Shown here piece after piece: positions 17,607 through 25,121 of a stretch of 25,988 nt of DNA (position 1 is its first letter; each line of letters begins with the position of its first letter). This DNA comes from a virus: IMG/VR virus record IMGVR_UViG_3300043568_001570, positions 1-25,988 of that record, one strand, 5' to 3'. The position numbers and the translations under genes were made by a program. Below the pieces are notes generated by a model. The model saw nothing but the letters and a program-made list of their open reading frames with translations, ran no database searches and was not told where the DNA came from.

Positions 17607-18023
17607 TTATGATACCTCGCTGCGACCGTTGCCAATGTCAGTGCTGCGTACCCAGATGCCTGATTTGTTTATGGCCTGCTCTTGTTCCCAAGTTTCCATC
17701 ACCACATGGCGGCACACGTTCTGAAACCAGCGATCCATAATTTCTGTGTCAGTGTCGTCTTTTTTGATCATGTAGCCAGCTTTGACCAGTCGAGCAATAA
17801 AGATTTCGTTCCAGTCTAGTTCAAACGCACCTTGGTGCAAGTTTTCGGGGTCAACGTCCATGCGCAAGATAGCAACATAAGGCTCGCCTTTTTCAGTTGC
17901 AAGCTCTTTCTCACTCTTGACCGGAGGCTTGGCTTTTGGTGCCCTGGGTTCAGGCTTTGGGGGCACTAGGCCACCTGCTGCAGGCCGGTCATTGCCAAGC
18001 CACTTTTTGATTTTGTTGAACAT
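17607..18023 (-). CDS. Conserved phage protein, unknown
   Basis: 138 residues. A proline/lysine-rich linker (about 15-40) follows a basic start MFNKIKKWLG; then comes a compact domain with MDVDPENLHQGAFELDWNE, VKAGYMIKKDDTDTEIMDRW and a final GNGRSEVS. This pattern is strongly conserved among T4-like cyanophages and relatives and has no assigned function. It starts directly after queE (one base between stop and ATG). Confidence 0.78.
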   Translation of the reverse strand: MFNKIKKWLGNDRPAAGGLVPPKPEPRAPKAKPPVKSEKELATEKGEPYVAILRMDVDPENLHQGAFELDWNEIFIARLVKAGYMIKKDDTDTEIMDRWFQNVCRHVVMETWEQEQAINKSGIWVRSTDIGNGRSEVS

Positions 18024-18869
18024 TTATTTTCCCCAGCCATTGCCCCAGATATCCACATGCAATCGTGGACTGTACCAGTAGCCACGTTTAAGTGCTTCGT
18101 CGGCCACGTTAATTCTGTTGCCGTTATACACTGACACCACGCCGCCAACAGGCATCACAAACACAGGGCCTGCAAATTCACGACTGCGATATTCGGCCAC
18201 AGCACGATCCAGTTCGTCAAAGTCCGCAGGCTTTTCTACCACAAACTTGAGATAGGTCACACCGTAGGATTCATAATCCCAGACCACATCAGGCCGTATA
18301 GCATCTGCCCAAGCTTCGCCACTCACACTCAGCTTGGGGCTGACGCTGAAAGTGATCTCACCAAACCAGTTGGCCAGATACTGTTTGAAATCTCGAGTGA
18401 GTTCTTGGGTACCATTGGTTTCAAATGTGATATGCCGCAGACCACGTTCGGCTAGAATATCCAACAGTTCTGGATAAGCACGTTGCCAGCCCAGCAAGGG
18501 CTCGCCGCCAGTGATTACCAAGTGCACGGGATTGCCGTTGGGCTGTTGCCACACACCATTGGGCAACAGTTCAGTCATGCGGTCTGCCAGTTCTTGTGCA
18601 GTGTATGTGGGACTGAGATGTTTGAAGTCTGGGTGCCATGACGCATAGCTGTCGCAGCCAGTTGTGACCAAGGGTAGTTCTTCAAAAGTCTTGTACAGTT
18701 CAACTTTCTTGGCCACTTTGTCTGCTTCTGTGGATTTTTCTCCAGGCTTGCAGCCAAATCCTGAACAGGTAAAGTTGCAACCAAACGTGCGTAGAAATAC
18801 TGAAGGAACGCCTACATAGCGACCTTCGCCTTGTGCTGAATAAAATAGTTCACTTACTTTGAGTTTCAT
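18024..18869 (-). CDS. queE: 7-carboxy-7-deazaguanine synthase QueE
   Basis: 281 residues. Begins MKLKVSELFYSAQGEGRYVG, the QueE N-terminus that binds substrate; the radical SAM cysteines are C31, C35 and C40 in CNFTCSGFGC, spaced CX3CX4C instead of the usual CX3CX2C; GGEP is at 121-124. It converts 6-carboxytetrahydropterin to CDG on the way to preQ0. The length is above the ~210-240 of many bacterial QueE proteins, owing to inserts after the cluster loop. With queD and folE in the window it supplies three steps of 7-deazaguanine synthesis. Overlaps the upstream SGNH gene by 4 nt. Confidence 0.92.
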   Translation of the reverse strand: MKLKVSELFYSAQGEGRYVGVPSVFLRTFGCNFTCSGFGCKPGEKSTEADKVAKKVELYKTFEELPLVTTGCDSYASWHPDFKHLSPTYTAQELADRMTELLPNGVWQQPNGNPVHLVITGGEPLLGWQRAYPELLDILAERGLRHITFETNGTQELTRDFKQYLANWFGEITFSVSPKLSVSGEAWADAIRPDVVWDYESYGVTYLKFVVEKPADFDELDRAVAEYRSREFAGPVFVMPVGGVVSVYNGNRINVADEALKRGYWYSPRLHVDIWGNGWGK

Positions 18870-19573
18870 AATCTTTTTACCTTTGCTATTCCTGAACGTG
18901 CAGGGGTTTTTGTTAAATTAATACTTTCCTCATGCATTTTAACACGAGTTGATTCTTTTGTCACCCAACCTGGCAACACTACATCTAGATAAGCCAAATG
19001 TTCTTCGGGACTGGGATGTGGATCATCTCCTGGTTTAGGCCAGTTGTTTAAAAAAACAGTTTTGTCGTATCCAGGCAAAATAGTATCTAGCACATCTGAA
19101 TACAGTCTCATAACATCTCTATAAACACTGACATTGTCGTCGGCAACAGGTCGAGCCATTAGTTCTACCATGCTTAAAAATTTCCAGTTTATGCCCGGCC
19201 GGTTTTCTAACAAAGTTTTTACAGCTTTGATGTATGCCAGATCGCGAATTAAAAATCCTCGCTCATCAATGTGAGATCGAAGATAGTCTGGATGATACAC
19301 TGTCTTGGCAAAATATGCATTACCCGGTGTGTGCCATCTGTCTTGTATGTACCGGTCTTCTCGATCAATGCTGGTCCAACAAACTACTACAGTATCGTCA
19401 GGTCCAAATGAATACCGTTGATCCGCTTCCATTACTGAATTAAAAATATAATGATTGCCGCCGCCGGCTTGCCCCCAATTTTCAAAATAATCAAATTCTG
19501 GGGCCAAACAATTAGCCCACGTACTCCAGCGATAGTTGGTAAAACTACATCCGAATGTAAATAGTTTTTTCAT
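18866..19573 (-). CDS. SGNH hydrolase-like protein
   Basis: 235 residues from ATG 19573; the longer frame would overlap gmd and lacks support. MKKLFTFGCSFTNY carries block I (GCSFT), and DPHPSPEEHLAYLD near the C-terminus supplies a D..H catalytic pair (block V). Other blocks are weak. It lacks a signal peptide. It starts one base after the gmd stop and ends overlapping queE. A role in glycan de-acylation is possible; binding without catalysis cannot be excluded. Confidence 0.75.
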   Translation of the reverse strand: MKKLFTFGCSFTNYRWSTWANCLAPEFDYFENWGQAGGGNHYIFNSVMEADQRYSFGPDDTVVVCWTSIDREDRYIQDRWHTPGNAYFAKTVYHPDYLRSHIDERGFLIRDLAYIKAVKTLLENRPGINWKFLSMVELMARPVADDNVSVYRDVMRLYSDVLDTILPGYDKTVFLNNWPKPGDDPHPSPEEHLAYLDVVLPGWVTKESTRVKMHEESINLTKTPARSGIAKVKRL

Positions 19574-19574
19574 G

Positions 19575-20552
19575 TTAATCGTTGCGTTGTCGGCTGTAAA
19601 TGTGTTGCCAGTGCTCAATCATTTCGTCCATGAGTGCTTCAAATGTGTATGTGAGTTGCCATCCCAGTTGCTTGACAATCTTGGTGTTGTCTCCACGCAA
19701 GTAAGGCAGTTCTTCTGGGCGAAGGTATTTAGGATTCTGAATCACATGGTCTTGATAATTCAATCCCAGTTGTCCAAATACATATTCACACATGTCTCGC
19801 ACAGATCTAGTAATGCCAGTGGACACCACAAAGTCGTCAGGTTGGTCTTGTTGTGTAATCAGGTGCATGGCTCGCACATAATCATAGCTGTGACCCCAGT
19901 CACGATAACTGTCCATATTGCCCATCTCCAACTGGTTACTCAAGCCCAGAGCAATCTCCACAGCACCTTTGACCACTTTGTTGGTCACAAAATTTGAGCC
20001 ACGGCGCGGGCTCTCATGGTTGAACAATATACCGTTTGACGCATGCAACCGGTAGGCCTTGCGATAGTGATGTACCATGTTGTAGGCAAACACCTTGGTA
20101 CAACCATATGGGCTCACCGGTCGCATGGGAGTGGTCTCACGCTGATAATTGTCAGCATCCACACTGGATCCAAACATCTCGCTGCTGCTAGCTTGATAAA
20201 ATCTAGCTTCGGGAACCACAGTGCGATAGGCCTCCAACATGTTGATCACACCCAAGGCATTGACCTGTGTGGTAAACTGTGGAATGTCGCTACTGATACG
20301 CACATGACTTTGTGCACCCAGGTTGTAGATTTCATTGGGTTGATACAGTCGCAGTGCACGTTCCAGACTGCTTTGATCAGTTAGGTCACCGTATTCCACT
20401 TCCACTGGTAGATTGCCAATGCGATCCTTTTGATGCTCCACAGTTGAATTGCGTCGAATGATGCCAGTGACTCTATAGCCCTGTTCCAGCAGGTGTTCGG
20501 CCAAATAACTGCCGTCTTGTCCTGCAATGCCTGTAATAAATGCTGTTTTCAT
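19575..20552 (-). CDS. gmd: GDP-mannose 4,6-dehydratase
   Basis: 325 residues. N-terminal ITGIAGQDGSYLAEHLL is the Gmd-type NAD(P)-binding GxxGxxG; SSSEMFG supplies the catalytic Ser/Glu region and SPYGCTKVFAYNMV the YxxxK. FNHESPRRGSNFVTNK is family-specific. It converts GDP-D-mannose to GDP-4-keto-6-deoxymannose, the precursor of fucose, rhamnose, colitose or perosamine. The length matches the family. It follows the SDR gene after 2 nt. A GDP-fucose synthase was not found in the window. Confidence 0.95.
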   Translation of the reverse strand: MKTAFITGIAGQDGSYLAEHLLEQGYRVTGIIRRNSTVEHQKDRIGNLPVEVEYGDLTDQSSLERALRLYQPNEIYNLGAQSHVRISSDIPQFTTQVNALGVINMLEAYRTVVPEARFYQASSSEMFGSSVDADNYQRETTPMRPVSPYGCTKVFAYNMVHHYRKAYRLHASNGILFNHESPRRGSNFVTNKVVKGAVEIALGLSNQLEMGNMDSYRDWGHSYDYVRAMHLITQQDQPDDFVVSTGITRSVRDMCEYVFGQLGLNYQDHVIQNPKYLRPEELPYLRGDNTKIVKQLGWQLTYTFEALMDEMIEHWQHIYSRQRND

Positions 20553-20554
20553 TG

Positions 20555-21127
20555 TTAAGTTCCTAGTTCTAGTAGTGTACGACTTTTCATTGTGCGTGTC
20601 AAATCTATCATGACCTGAGCCATGTATTCTGGCTCCAAACTGGCACCTGGTCTACCATTCAACATTGGTGTGTTGACTCTGGGAGGATGTATCAAGGCAA
20701 TGTGTACATTGGTTCCGGCAAATATGTCTTCAGTGCTTTGCCACATGTTGTGCAGTGCCGATTTGCTGGCAGCATACAGCACCAGATTGCGACGAGGTTG
20801 ATTGTGTACAGCACTTCCGGTCAGTACAATTTTGACTGCTTGATCAGGGTGGTCGATATAGTGTCGCACAATGGCCCAGGCACTACCAAAGTTGGCATCA
20901 AATACTTCTCGGTACCTGCTTTGATTGGTGCCCAACGTACCAATACAGTTGAATATCCAGTCTGGTTCCGTTCGGGCAATGATATCAGAGATCTGTTGTT
21001 CTAAAAAGTCATTGCTGCATTCTAACTCAGCACGAGTGACAGTTACAACTTGATGTCCTTGTTGAGTCAATTGATCACTCACACAGGAACCAATACCTCC
21101 TGTGGATCCAAATACCAGTGTTTTCAT
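20555..21127 (-). CDS. Short-chain dehydrogenase/reductase
   Basis: 190 residues, short for an SDR. MKTLVFGSTGGIGSCV is the cofactor loop, NCIGTLG the NAG-like segment, TGSAVHNQ the catalytic Ser and YAASKSALHNMW the YxxxK. Likely a keto-group reductase acting on a sugar-nucleotide or related intermediate in the glycan pathway with gmd. Overlaps the cupin gene by 4 nt and precedes gmd by 2 nt. Substrate unknown. Confidence 0.88.
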   Translation of the reverse strand: MKTLVFGSTGGIGSCVSDQLTQQGHQVVTVTRAELECSNDFLEQQISDIIARTEPDWIFNCIGTLGTNQSRYREVFDANFGSAWAIVRHYIDHPDQAVKIVLTGSAVHNQPRRNLVLYAASKSALHNMWQSTEDIFAGTNVHIALIHPPRVNTPMLNGRPGASLEPEYMAQVMIDLTRTMKSRTLLELGT

Positions 21128-21534
21128 TGAATTTTTTCCGAGTCAGCTTTGGGTCCGTTGTAGGGACCGTTTTTGATTTCGTATATCACAGCATCTACAG
21201 ATACCACTGTGAAGTTGTGCCCACCGCGATACAAGATCATACAGTCGCCTGCAGTCAATCCCACAGTTGCGACCAGTGACTGGTCAAGATCAAACACCTG
21301 TGCTACCACACGACCCGACACCACAACCCAGGCTTCACAGGTGCCTGTAGTAGTTCGCACCTGTGGCAGATGACAGTGCGGAGCAATAGTTTTGCCAGTG
21401 GGCAATCGCAAAATACTGGCTTGTAAAATTTCTTCTGCATCTGCTGCGTCCGTGCGACCTGCAGCGTCAGCTGCTGACATCACACACGCTAACAAAGTGT
21501 CTGGTTGGGATCGACTGTGGATTTTCTGGGTCAT
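21124..21534 (-). CDS. Cupin-fold protein, WbuC-like
   Basis: 136 residues. A single cupin barrel is indicated by APHCHLPQ (first motif His) and AWVVVSGRVVAQVFDLD, with a second motif GDCMILYRGGHNFTV and the tail IYEIKNGPYNGPKAD. This order resembles WbuC-like and related sugar-locus cupins. It may bind metal and act on a nucleotide sugar, or be structural. Translationally coupled on both sides (4-nt overlaps) to a glycosyltransferase and an SDR. Confidence 0.78.
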   Translation of the reverse strand: MTQKIHSRSQPDTLLACVMSAADAAGRTDAADAEEILQASILRLPTGKTIAPHCHLPQVRTTTGTCEAWVVVSGRVVAQVFDLDQSLVATVGLTAGDCMILYRGGHNFTVVSVDAVIYEIKNGPYNGPKADSEKIQ

Positions 21535-22385
21535 TGGTCAGGAGTATAATTTACTTGGCCACTGGCAGGATCAACTTTCATGTTGAACTGTACCATCTGA
21601 TGATTGGTATCAAAATCTTTGAGTTTGACCCAGGGATCTTGTGTACCAGCTTTGACGCTATCCCACCAGGCAGTATCCGTGCCTAGAGATCGCATGTAAA
21701 CTGCAAGTTTTTCACATTCTGCCATGCGACGTTTAGTGTTGGAGATATGATGGAAGTCTACAGGATCATGAGGACGGCCTTCCAGTGCTATACGTCCTTT
21801 GAACGTGGCGTCAGCATTGTTGCCAGTGAGATCATGACGATCGTGGGTGACATAGATTTCTAGTCGGTCCATGATGTCCAACATGTAGGCCTGTTGACTC
21901 AACCAAGCGTCAATCATTTGATGCGGACTCAAGTGGCCAAGAATGTCCATCCACTCTGCAGGCACAATGGGAAAAATGCTGTAAGGGTGATCATTGTGAG
22001 TGTGCACCGCCAACAGTCGAAACTCACCAGTGCGTTCGCCGATCATTCTGTCCCACTCAGCTGTCTCCATAATAGCATCGTCGTTCCAGAACATGTACCA
22101 GTCTGCGTCAGCATGTTCGGCCAAGATATTGCCATATCGGTTGATGTTGATATAGCCCAGGGGATTAAACTGCACAGCCACATAATCCACACCCTGTTGA
22201 TCCAGTTTGGGTTGGAGACTGGTGCGAAAATAATCAAGTCCCACTGTGTCGTCGCGATCAAATCCAAACATGATCTGTACATTCTTTATGTCATGTGCGT
22301 TGTCGATCAAGGTACGTACACTGCGATCCAACGCATGTGTTCTGCCACGAGTAGGCAGCAAAATTGCTATGTTATATTTTTTCAT
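21531..22385 (-). CDS. Glycosyltransferase, family 2-like (GT-A fold)
   Basis: 284 residues. It starts IAILLPTRGRTHALDRSVRTL like GT2 enzymes, which bind UDP- or GDP-sugar at this strand, and has a DxD-like acidic pair in FWNDDAI at about 110. HDRHDLTGNNADATF and DPVDFHHIS carry later conserved acidic and His residues. No membrane helix, so a soluble transferase. It probably glycosylates phage DNA, a virion protein or a host surface glycan; the target is open. Confidence 0.85.
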   Translation of the reverse strand: MKKYNIAILLPTRGRTHALDRSVRTLIDNAHDIKNVQIMFGFDRDDTVGLDYFRTSLQPKLDQQGVDYVAVQFNPLGYININRYGNILAEHADADWYMFWNDDAIMETAEWDRMIGERTGEFRLLAVHTHNDHPYSIFPIVPAEWMDILGHLSPHQMIDAWLSQQAYMLDIMDRLEIYVTHDRHDLTGNNADATFKGRIALEGRPHDPVDFHHISNTKRRMAECEKLAVYMRSLGTDTAWWDSVKAGTQDPWVKLKDFDTNHQMVQFNMKVDPASGQVNYTPDQ

Positions 22386-22593
22386 TTGGATAAATCTTTA
22401 AAAGTTTCAGCACTGGATGTTGATCTTGATCAATTTTTTTCCATTGCAGTTTTCCAGGAGTATCGTATGGAGAATACATTTCGCTAGTTTCCATGTCAAC
22501 CAGCATCCACTTGGCAGGACACTTGGTTTTGATTGTGAGTGTCACAGCCTTGTCCAGATCAGGAACTTCAGCACCTGTTGCTAGTTTTCTCAC
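22372..22593 (-). CDS. Small protein, 73 residues, unknown
   Basis: The product contains KTKCPAKWMLVDMETSEMYSP and TPGKLQWKKID, a small beta-rich protein without recognised family. It overlaps queD by 4 nt and the glycosyltransferase by 14 nt, so it is translated in the same operon behind the promoter at 23159-23187. Confidence 0.7.
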   Translation of the reverse strand: MRKLATGAEVPDLDKAVTLTIKTKCPAKWMLVDMETSEMYSPYDTPGKLQWKKIDQDQHPVLKLLKIYPNEKI

Positions 22594-23141
22594 GCAAATA
22601 AATCTTCATTCCACTCACGATGTCCTTCGCGGAACGCCATGTTGGCTTGTGTTTCGCGAACTTCCACACGATAGCACCACAAGCGATTGGACTCGGCTTG
22701 GCCCCACATGTCAGGAATGTAAACACCATTCACATACTTGTACAGCTGATCTGCCAGACCTTCACAACCCAGCTTAGGCAGAATTGTCAGTTTGGCCAAC
22801 TTGCGCTGTTCCATTTCTTTGTAAAATGCCAGTTCAGGATCGTCTTCGGCCACCAGCAGAGTGTGATCAAATTGACTTTCTAGTACAGCCTTGAGTTCTT
22901 TAAGCCCGCCATAGTCAGCAGCCCAGTTGCGAGCATCCAGATCATTGGTACCAAAGTAAAACTTCATGTTGAAGCTGTAGCCGTGTATTAGATTACAGTG
23001 ACTATCAGCCCGCCATTGTCTATAAGCGCAGGGAAAAGAGTCGTGATACTCTTTGGTGCTGGTGTACCTATAGTTCACTGGTCTAGTGTTTTGTAAGTTT
23101 TCTTCTAAATGACGGATTAAGTCGACTGATGAGTTTGCCAT
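22590..23141 (-). CDS. queD: 6-carboxytetrahydropterin synthase QueD-like
   Basis: 183 residues, longer than the ~120 of E. coli QueD. SHCNLIHGYSF aligns with the HKCGRLHGHSF block: C49 matches the catalytic Cys and H53 a zinc ligand, while the second His of HGH is Tyr55, a change I associate with a divergent PTPS subfamily that has FPCAYRQWR upstream. DHTLLV and the final EVRET are the other PTPS motifs. It makes 6-carboxytetrahydropterin from dihydroneopterin triphosphate, the FolE product. It has its own promoter and an AGGAG site. Confidence 0.87.
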   Translation of the reverse strand: MANSSVDLIRHLEENLQNTRPVNYRYTSTKEYHDSFPCAYRQWRADSHCNLIHGYSFNMKFYFGTNDLDARNWAADYGGLKELKAVLESQFDHTLLVAEDDPELAFYKEMEQRKLAKLTILPKLGCEGLADQLYKYVNGVYIPDMWGQAESNRLWCYRVEVRETQANMAFREGHREWNEDLFA

Positions 23142-23158
23142 GTTTTTTCTCCTATGTG

Positions 23159-23187
23159 ATTATAGCATAGGTGGCAGAGTTTGTAAA
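23159..23187 (-). promoter_or_regulatory. Sigma70-type promoter of queD
   Basis: TTTACA (23182-23187), 17 bp, TATAAT (23159-23164); an AGGAG site and ATG follow. Confidence 0.8.
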
Positions 23188-23220
23188 GCGGGAATGACAC
23201 CAAGACCGCTTGATCATTAC

Positions 23221-23616
23221 TTATGACGGCTGTTGATAGCCGGGTTGTTTGTAGTTGGCCTGGCCTGCAATAACACCACGCACACCGCCCACAGGATCTG
23301 TGCAGTCGCCTGTACGCCTGGGAATCAGATGTATATGCGGATACATCACTGTTTGTCCAGCAGCAGCACCCGAGTTCATACCCACGTTGAATGCATCGCA
23401 TTCGCCGGCTGCGACCATTCGGTTGCCTTCGGCCATGGCAGATTCAAAACAATCCTGGATCACTCCCGCAGTATTGTATTTGGGTACAAACAACAAGTGA
23501 CCATGAGTCACCGGATATCGATCCTGAAACACAGCCACATGAAAATCTGTTAACTCAGAGACTTCCAAGTTCCAGGGAGCAATTTTGTCCTGCATTGCTT
23601 GTTCTAAATCAGTCAT
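23221..23616 (-). CDS. HIT-family nucleotide-binding protein
   Basis: 131 residues. FQDRYPVTHGHLLFVPKYNT and YPHIHLIPRRTGD match the HIT fold; the active-site motif reads HIHLI, so the third His of HxHxH is absent. GMNSGAAAGQTVMY is the usual preceding loop. Likely a nucleotide hydrolase or transferase of the HIT group, or a binding protein if the loss matters. Coupled to folE by a 4-nt overlap, which hints at a link with purine or pteridine nucleotides. Confidence 0.85.
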   Translation of the reverse strand: MTDLEQAMQDKIAPWNLEVSELTDFHVAVFQDRYPVTHGHLLFVPKYNTAGVIQDCFESAMAEGNRMVAAGECDAFNVGMNSGAAAGQTVMYPHIHLIPRRTGDCTDPVGGVRGVIAGQANYKQPGYQQPS

Positions 23617-24452
23617 CGTGGTGCAAAGTCCTGTTGTAGTTTGATATTGTCAAAGAATTCTTTCTTGACACCTTGGTCCATCTTGAATGCACCTTTGAGC
23701 ACTGTGGTCTGTGTTAGACTTGAATGTGCCATGATGCCGCGATTCTCACAGCAGCCATGTGTGGCCTGAATATACACTGCTACGTTTTCACTGTCGGTAG
23801 CTTTGGAGATTTCTCGGGCAATGTCATTACACAGTTCTTCTTGAAGTGTGCCCCGGCGAGCACACCACTGAGCAATGCGAGTATACTTAGACAGACCAAT
23901 AAGTTTATTAGCAGCAATAATACCAATGTAAGCAACGCCGCTAACGGGTTGATGATGATGGCTACACATAGAACGAAGCTCGCTTCGAACAACAAGCATA
24001 CCTTCATAACGGTCTTCACTATCATTTGGGAACGCTGTTGCGTCTGGTGCTGGTTCATATCTACCTTCCATGATCTCCTTAAAATACATTTTGGCCAGGC
24101 GCCTTGCTGTGCCTTTTGAGTTGGGATCTGTTTCTCGATCAATAAGCAGTCGATCCAGCACTGTTTCAAATGCTTCGGCTGCTTCGTCGATCAAGCGTTC
24201 TTTATTTTCTTCTGTGACATATTCGCTGATGTTATCGCCTGCCCAGAAACGTTTGCCTTCACGTTTCATCTTGAAGCGAAGATGATCACCTAGGTATGCT
24301 TCTTTATAATCTTTATCGTCATCGCCTTGTTGCTCTGCACCTGCAATGATATTGTTATGTGTTTTTGATTCGGCTACAGGATGTAGTAGTTGATCTGGCG
24401 CAAATTCAGCTGTGTTGCGTAATATTTTTTCTGGTACAAATTCTTTTGTCAA
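23613..24452 (-). CDS. folE: GTP cyclohydrolase I
   Basis: 279 residues, about 60 more than E. coli FolE because of an acidic N-terminal extension (about 1-80). The catalytic domain has SMCSHHHQPVSG (C163, H166) and THGCCENRGI (C234) as the zinc site, and FIG-like AYIGIIAANKLIGLSKYTRI. It opens GTP to dihydroneopterin triphosphate for QueD. The start codon is TTG at 24452: it has a GGAG site and an in-frame stop directly upstream, so no ATG alternative exists. First gene behind the promoter at 24494-24522. Confidence 0.92.
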   Translation of the reverse strand: MTKEFVPEKILRNTAEFAPDQLLHPVAESKTHNNIIAGAEQQGDDDKDYKEAYLGDHLRFKMKREGKRFWAGDNISEYVTEENKERLIDEAAEAFETVLDRLLIDRETDPNSKGTARRLAKMYFKEIMEGRYEPAPDATAFPNDSEDRYEGMLVVRSELRSMCSHHHQPVSGVAYIGIIAANKLIGLSKYTRIAQWCARRGTLQEELCNDIAREISKATDSENVAVYIQATHGCCENRGIMAHSSLTQTTVLKGAFKMDQGVKKEFFDNIKLQQDFAPR

Positions 24453-24493
24453 TTATGTTCTCCGATGTTGACGCAGTGGATTGCGTTTTGTTA

Positions 24494-24522
24494 ATTGTAT
24501 AGTATTTAGACCGCAAAGTCAA
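24494..24522 (-). promoter_or_regulatory. Sigma70-type promoter of folE-HIT operon
   Basis: TTGACT (24517-24522), 17 bp, TACAAT (24494-24499). The -35 overlaps the stop of the upstream gene. Confidence 0.72.
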
Positions 24523-25121
24523 TCTACTATGGTAATGTTTCTTAAATCTGGGTAAGCGACAGGCACAGGCACACAGCCCTGTTCTTTGATACCTTCTAAC
24601 ATGGCCAGGCCTTGAACAGCTTCTTCGGGTGTGGGCTTGTAGTGATAACCAACTTGAAATGTGTGTTGTGCTTGCCAGGGTGTGATATCGAGGTCGCGAC
24701 CATCATATCGTTGACGGATCATGGTCTTGTATGCGGCTGGGTCATCCAGCAAGATAGCACCACCTCGGCCAATGTGCAGAGGTTTGCCGTGGCCAAAACT
24801 CAGACACTGCATAGCGCCAGGTCGATACATGTTCTTTTCCAGTCGTCGAGCGCTGTCCCAGATTCGAGTGTCATGAATGTGATACTCACCAGTCCAGTCT
24901 TCATTTTCCAAGCTGTATTTGATGCCCAGCTTGTGCATGGTCATGGCCACACTCAGATAGGTAAATGCAGTAAAGCTACAGCTTCGTACTCGATCATGGC
25001 GTAGACAAAGTTCAATGGCATGTGTGCAGCAATCAGTCATGATCACATAAGGTGCGCCAGTGAACTCTGCCAGCGCATGTTCAAACTTTAGAATCTTATC
25101 GAACATACCAAGCCCAGGCAT
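24519..25121 (-). CDS. Compact DegT/DnrJ/EryC1/StrS-like aminotransferase
   Basis: 200 residues, about half of the usual ~370. FEHALAEFTGAPYVIMTDCC and THAIELCLRH match the PLP-phosphate-binding region, IHDTRIWDSARRLE the Asp that contacts PLP, and CLSFGHGKPLHIGRGG the catalytic Lys segment. The C-terminal small domain is largely missing, though RQRYDGRD is still present. It may be a reduced sugar aminotransferase or a PLP-binding relic with another role. ATG 25121 overlaps galE by 26 nt; ATG 25106 is an alternative. It sits right behind galE in the same operon. Confidence 0.78.
   Translation of the reverse strand: MPGLGMFDKILKFEHALAEFTGAPYVIMTDCCTHAIELCLRHDRVRSCSFTAFTYLSVAMTMHKLGIKYSLENEDWTGEYHIHDTRIWDSARRLEKNMYRPGAMQCLSFGHGKPLHIGRGGAILLDDPAAYKTMIRQRYDGRDLDITPWQAQHTFQVGYHYKPTPEEAVQGLAMLEGIKEQGCVPVPVAYPDLRNITIVD

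Noticed and set aside
23780-24169. A minus-strand frame of 129 codons inside folE
   Set aside because: It lies wholly within folE in another frame; its hydrophobic run comes from shifted folE codons.
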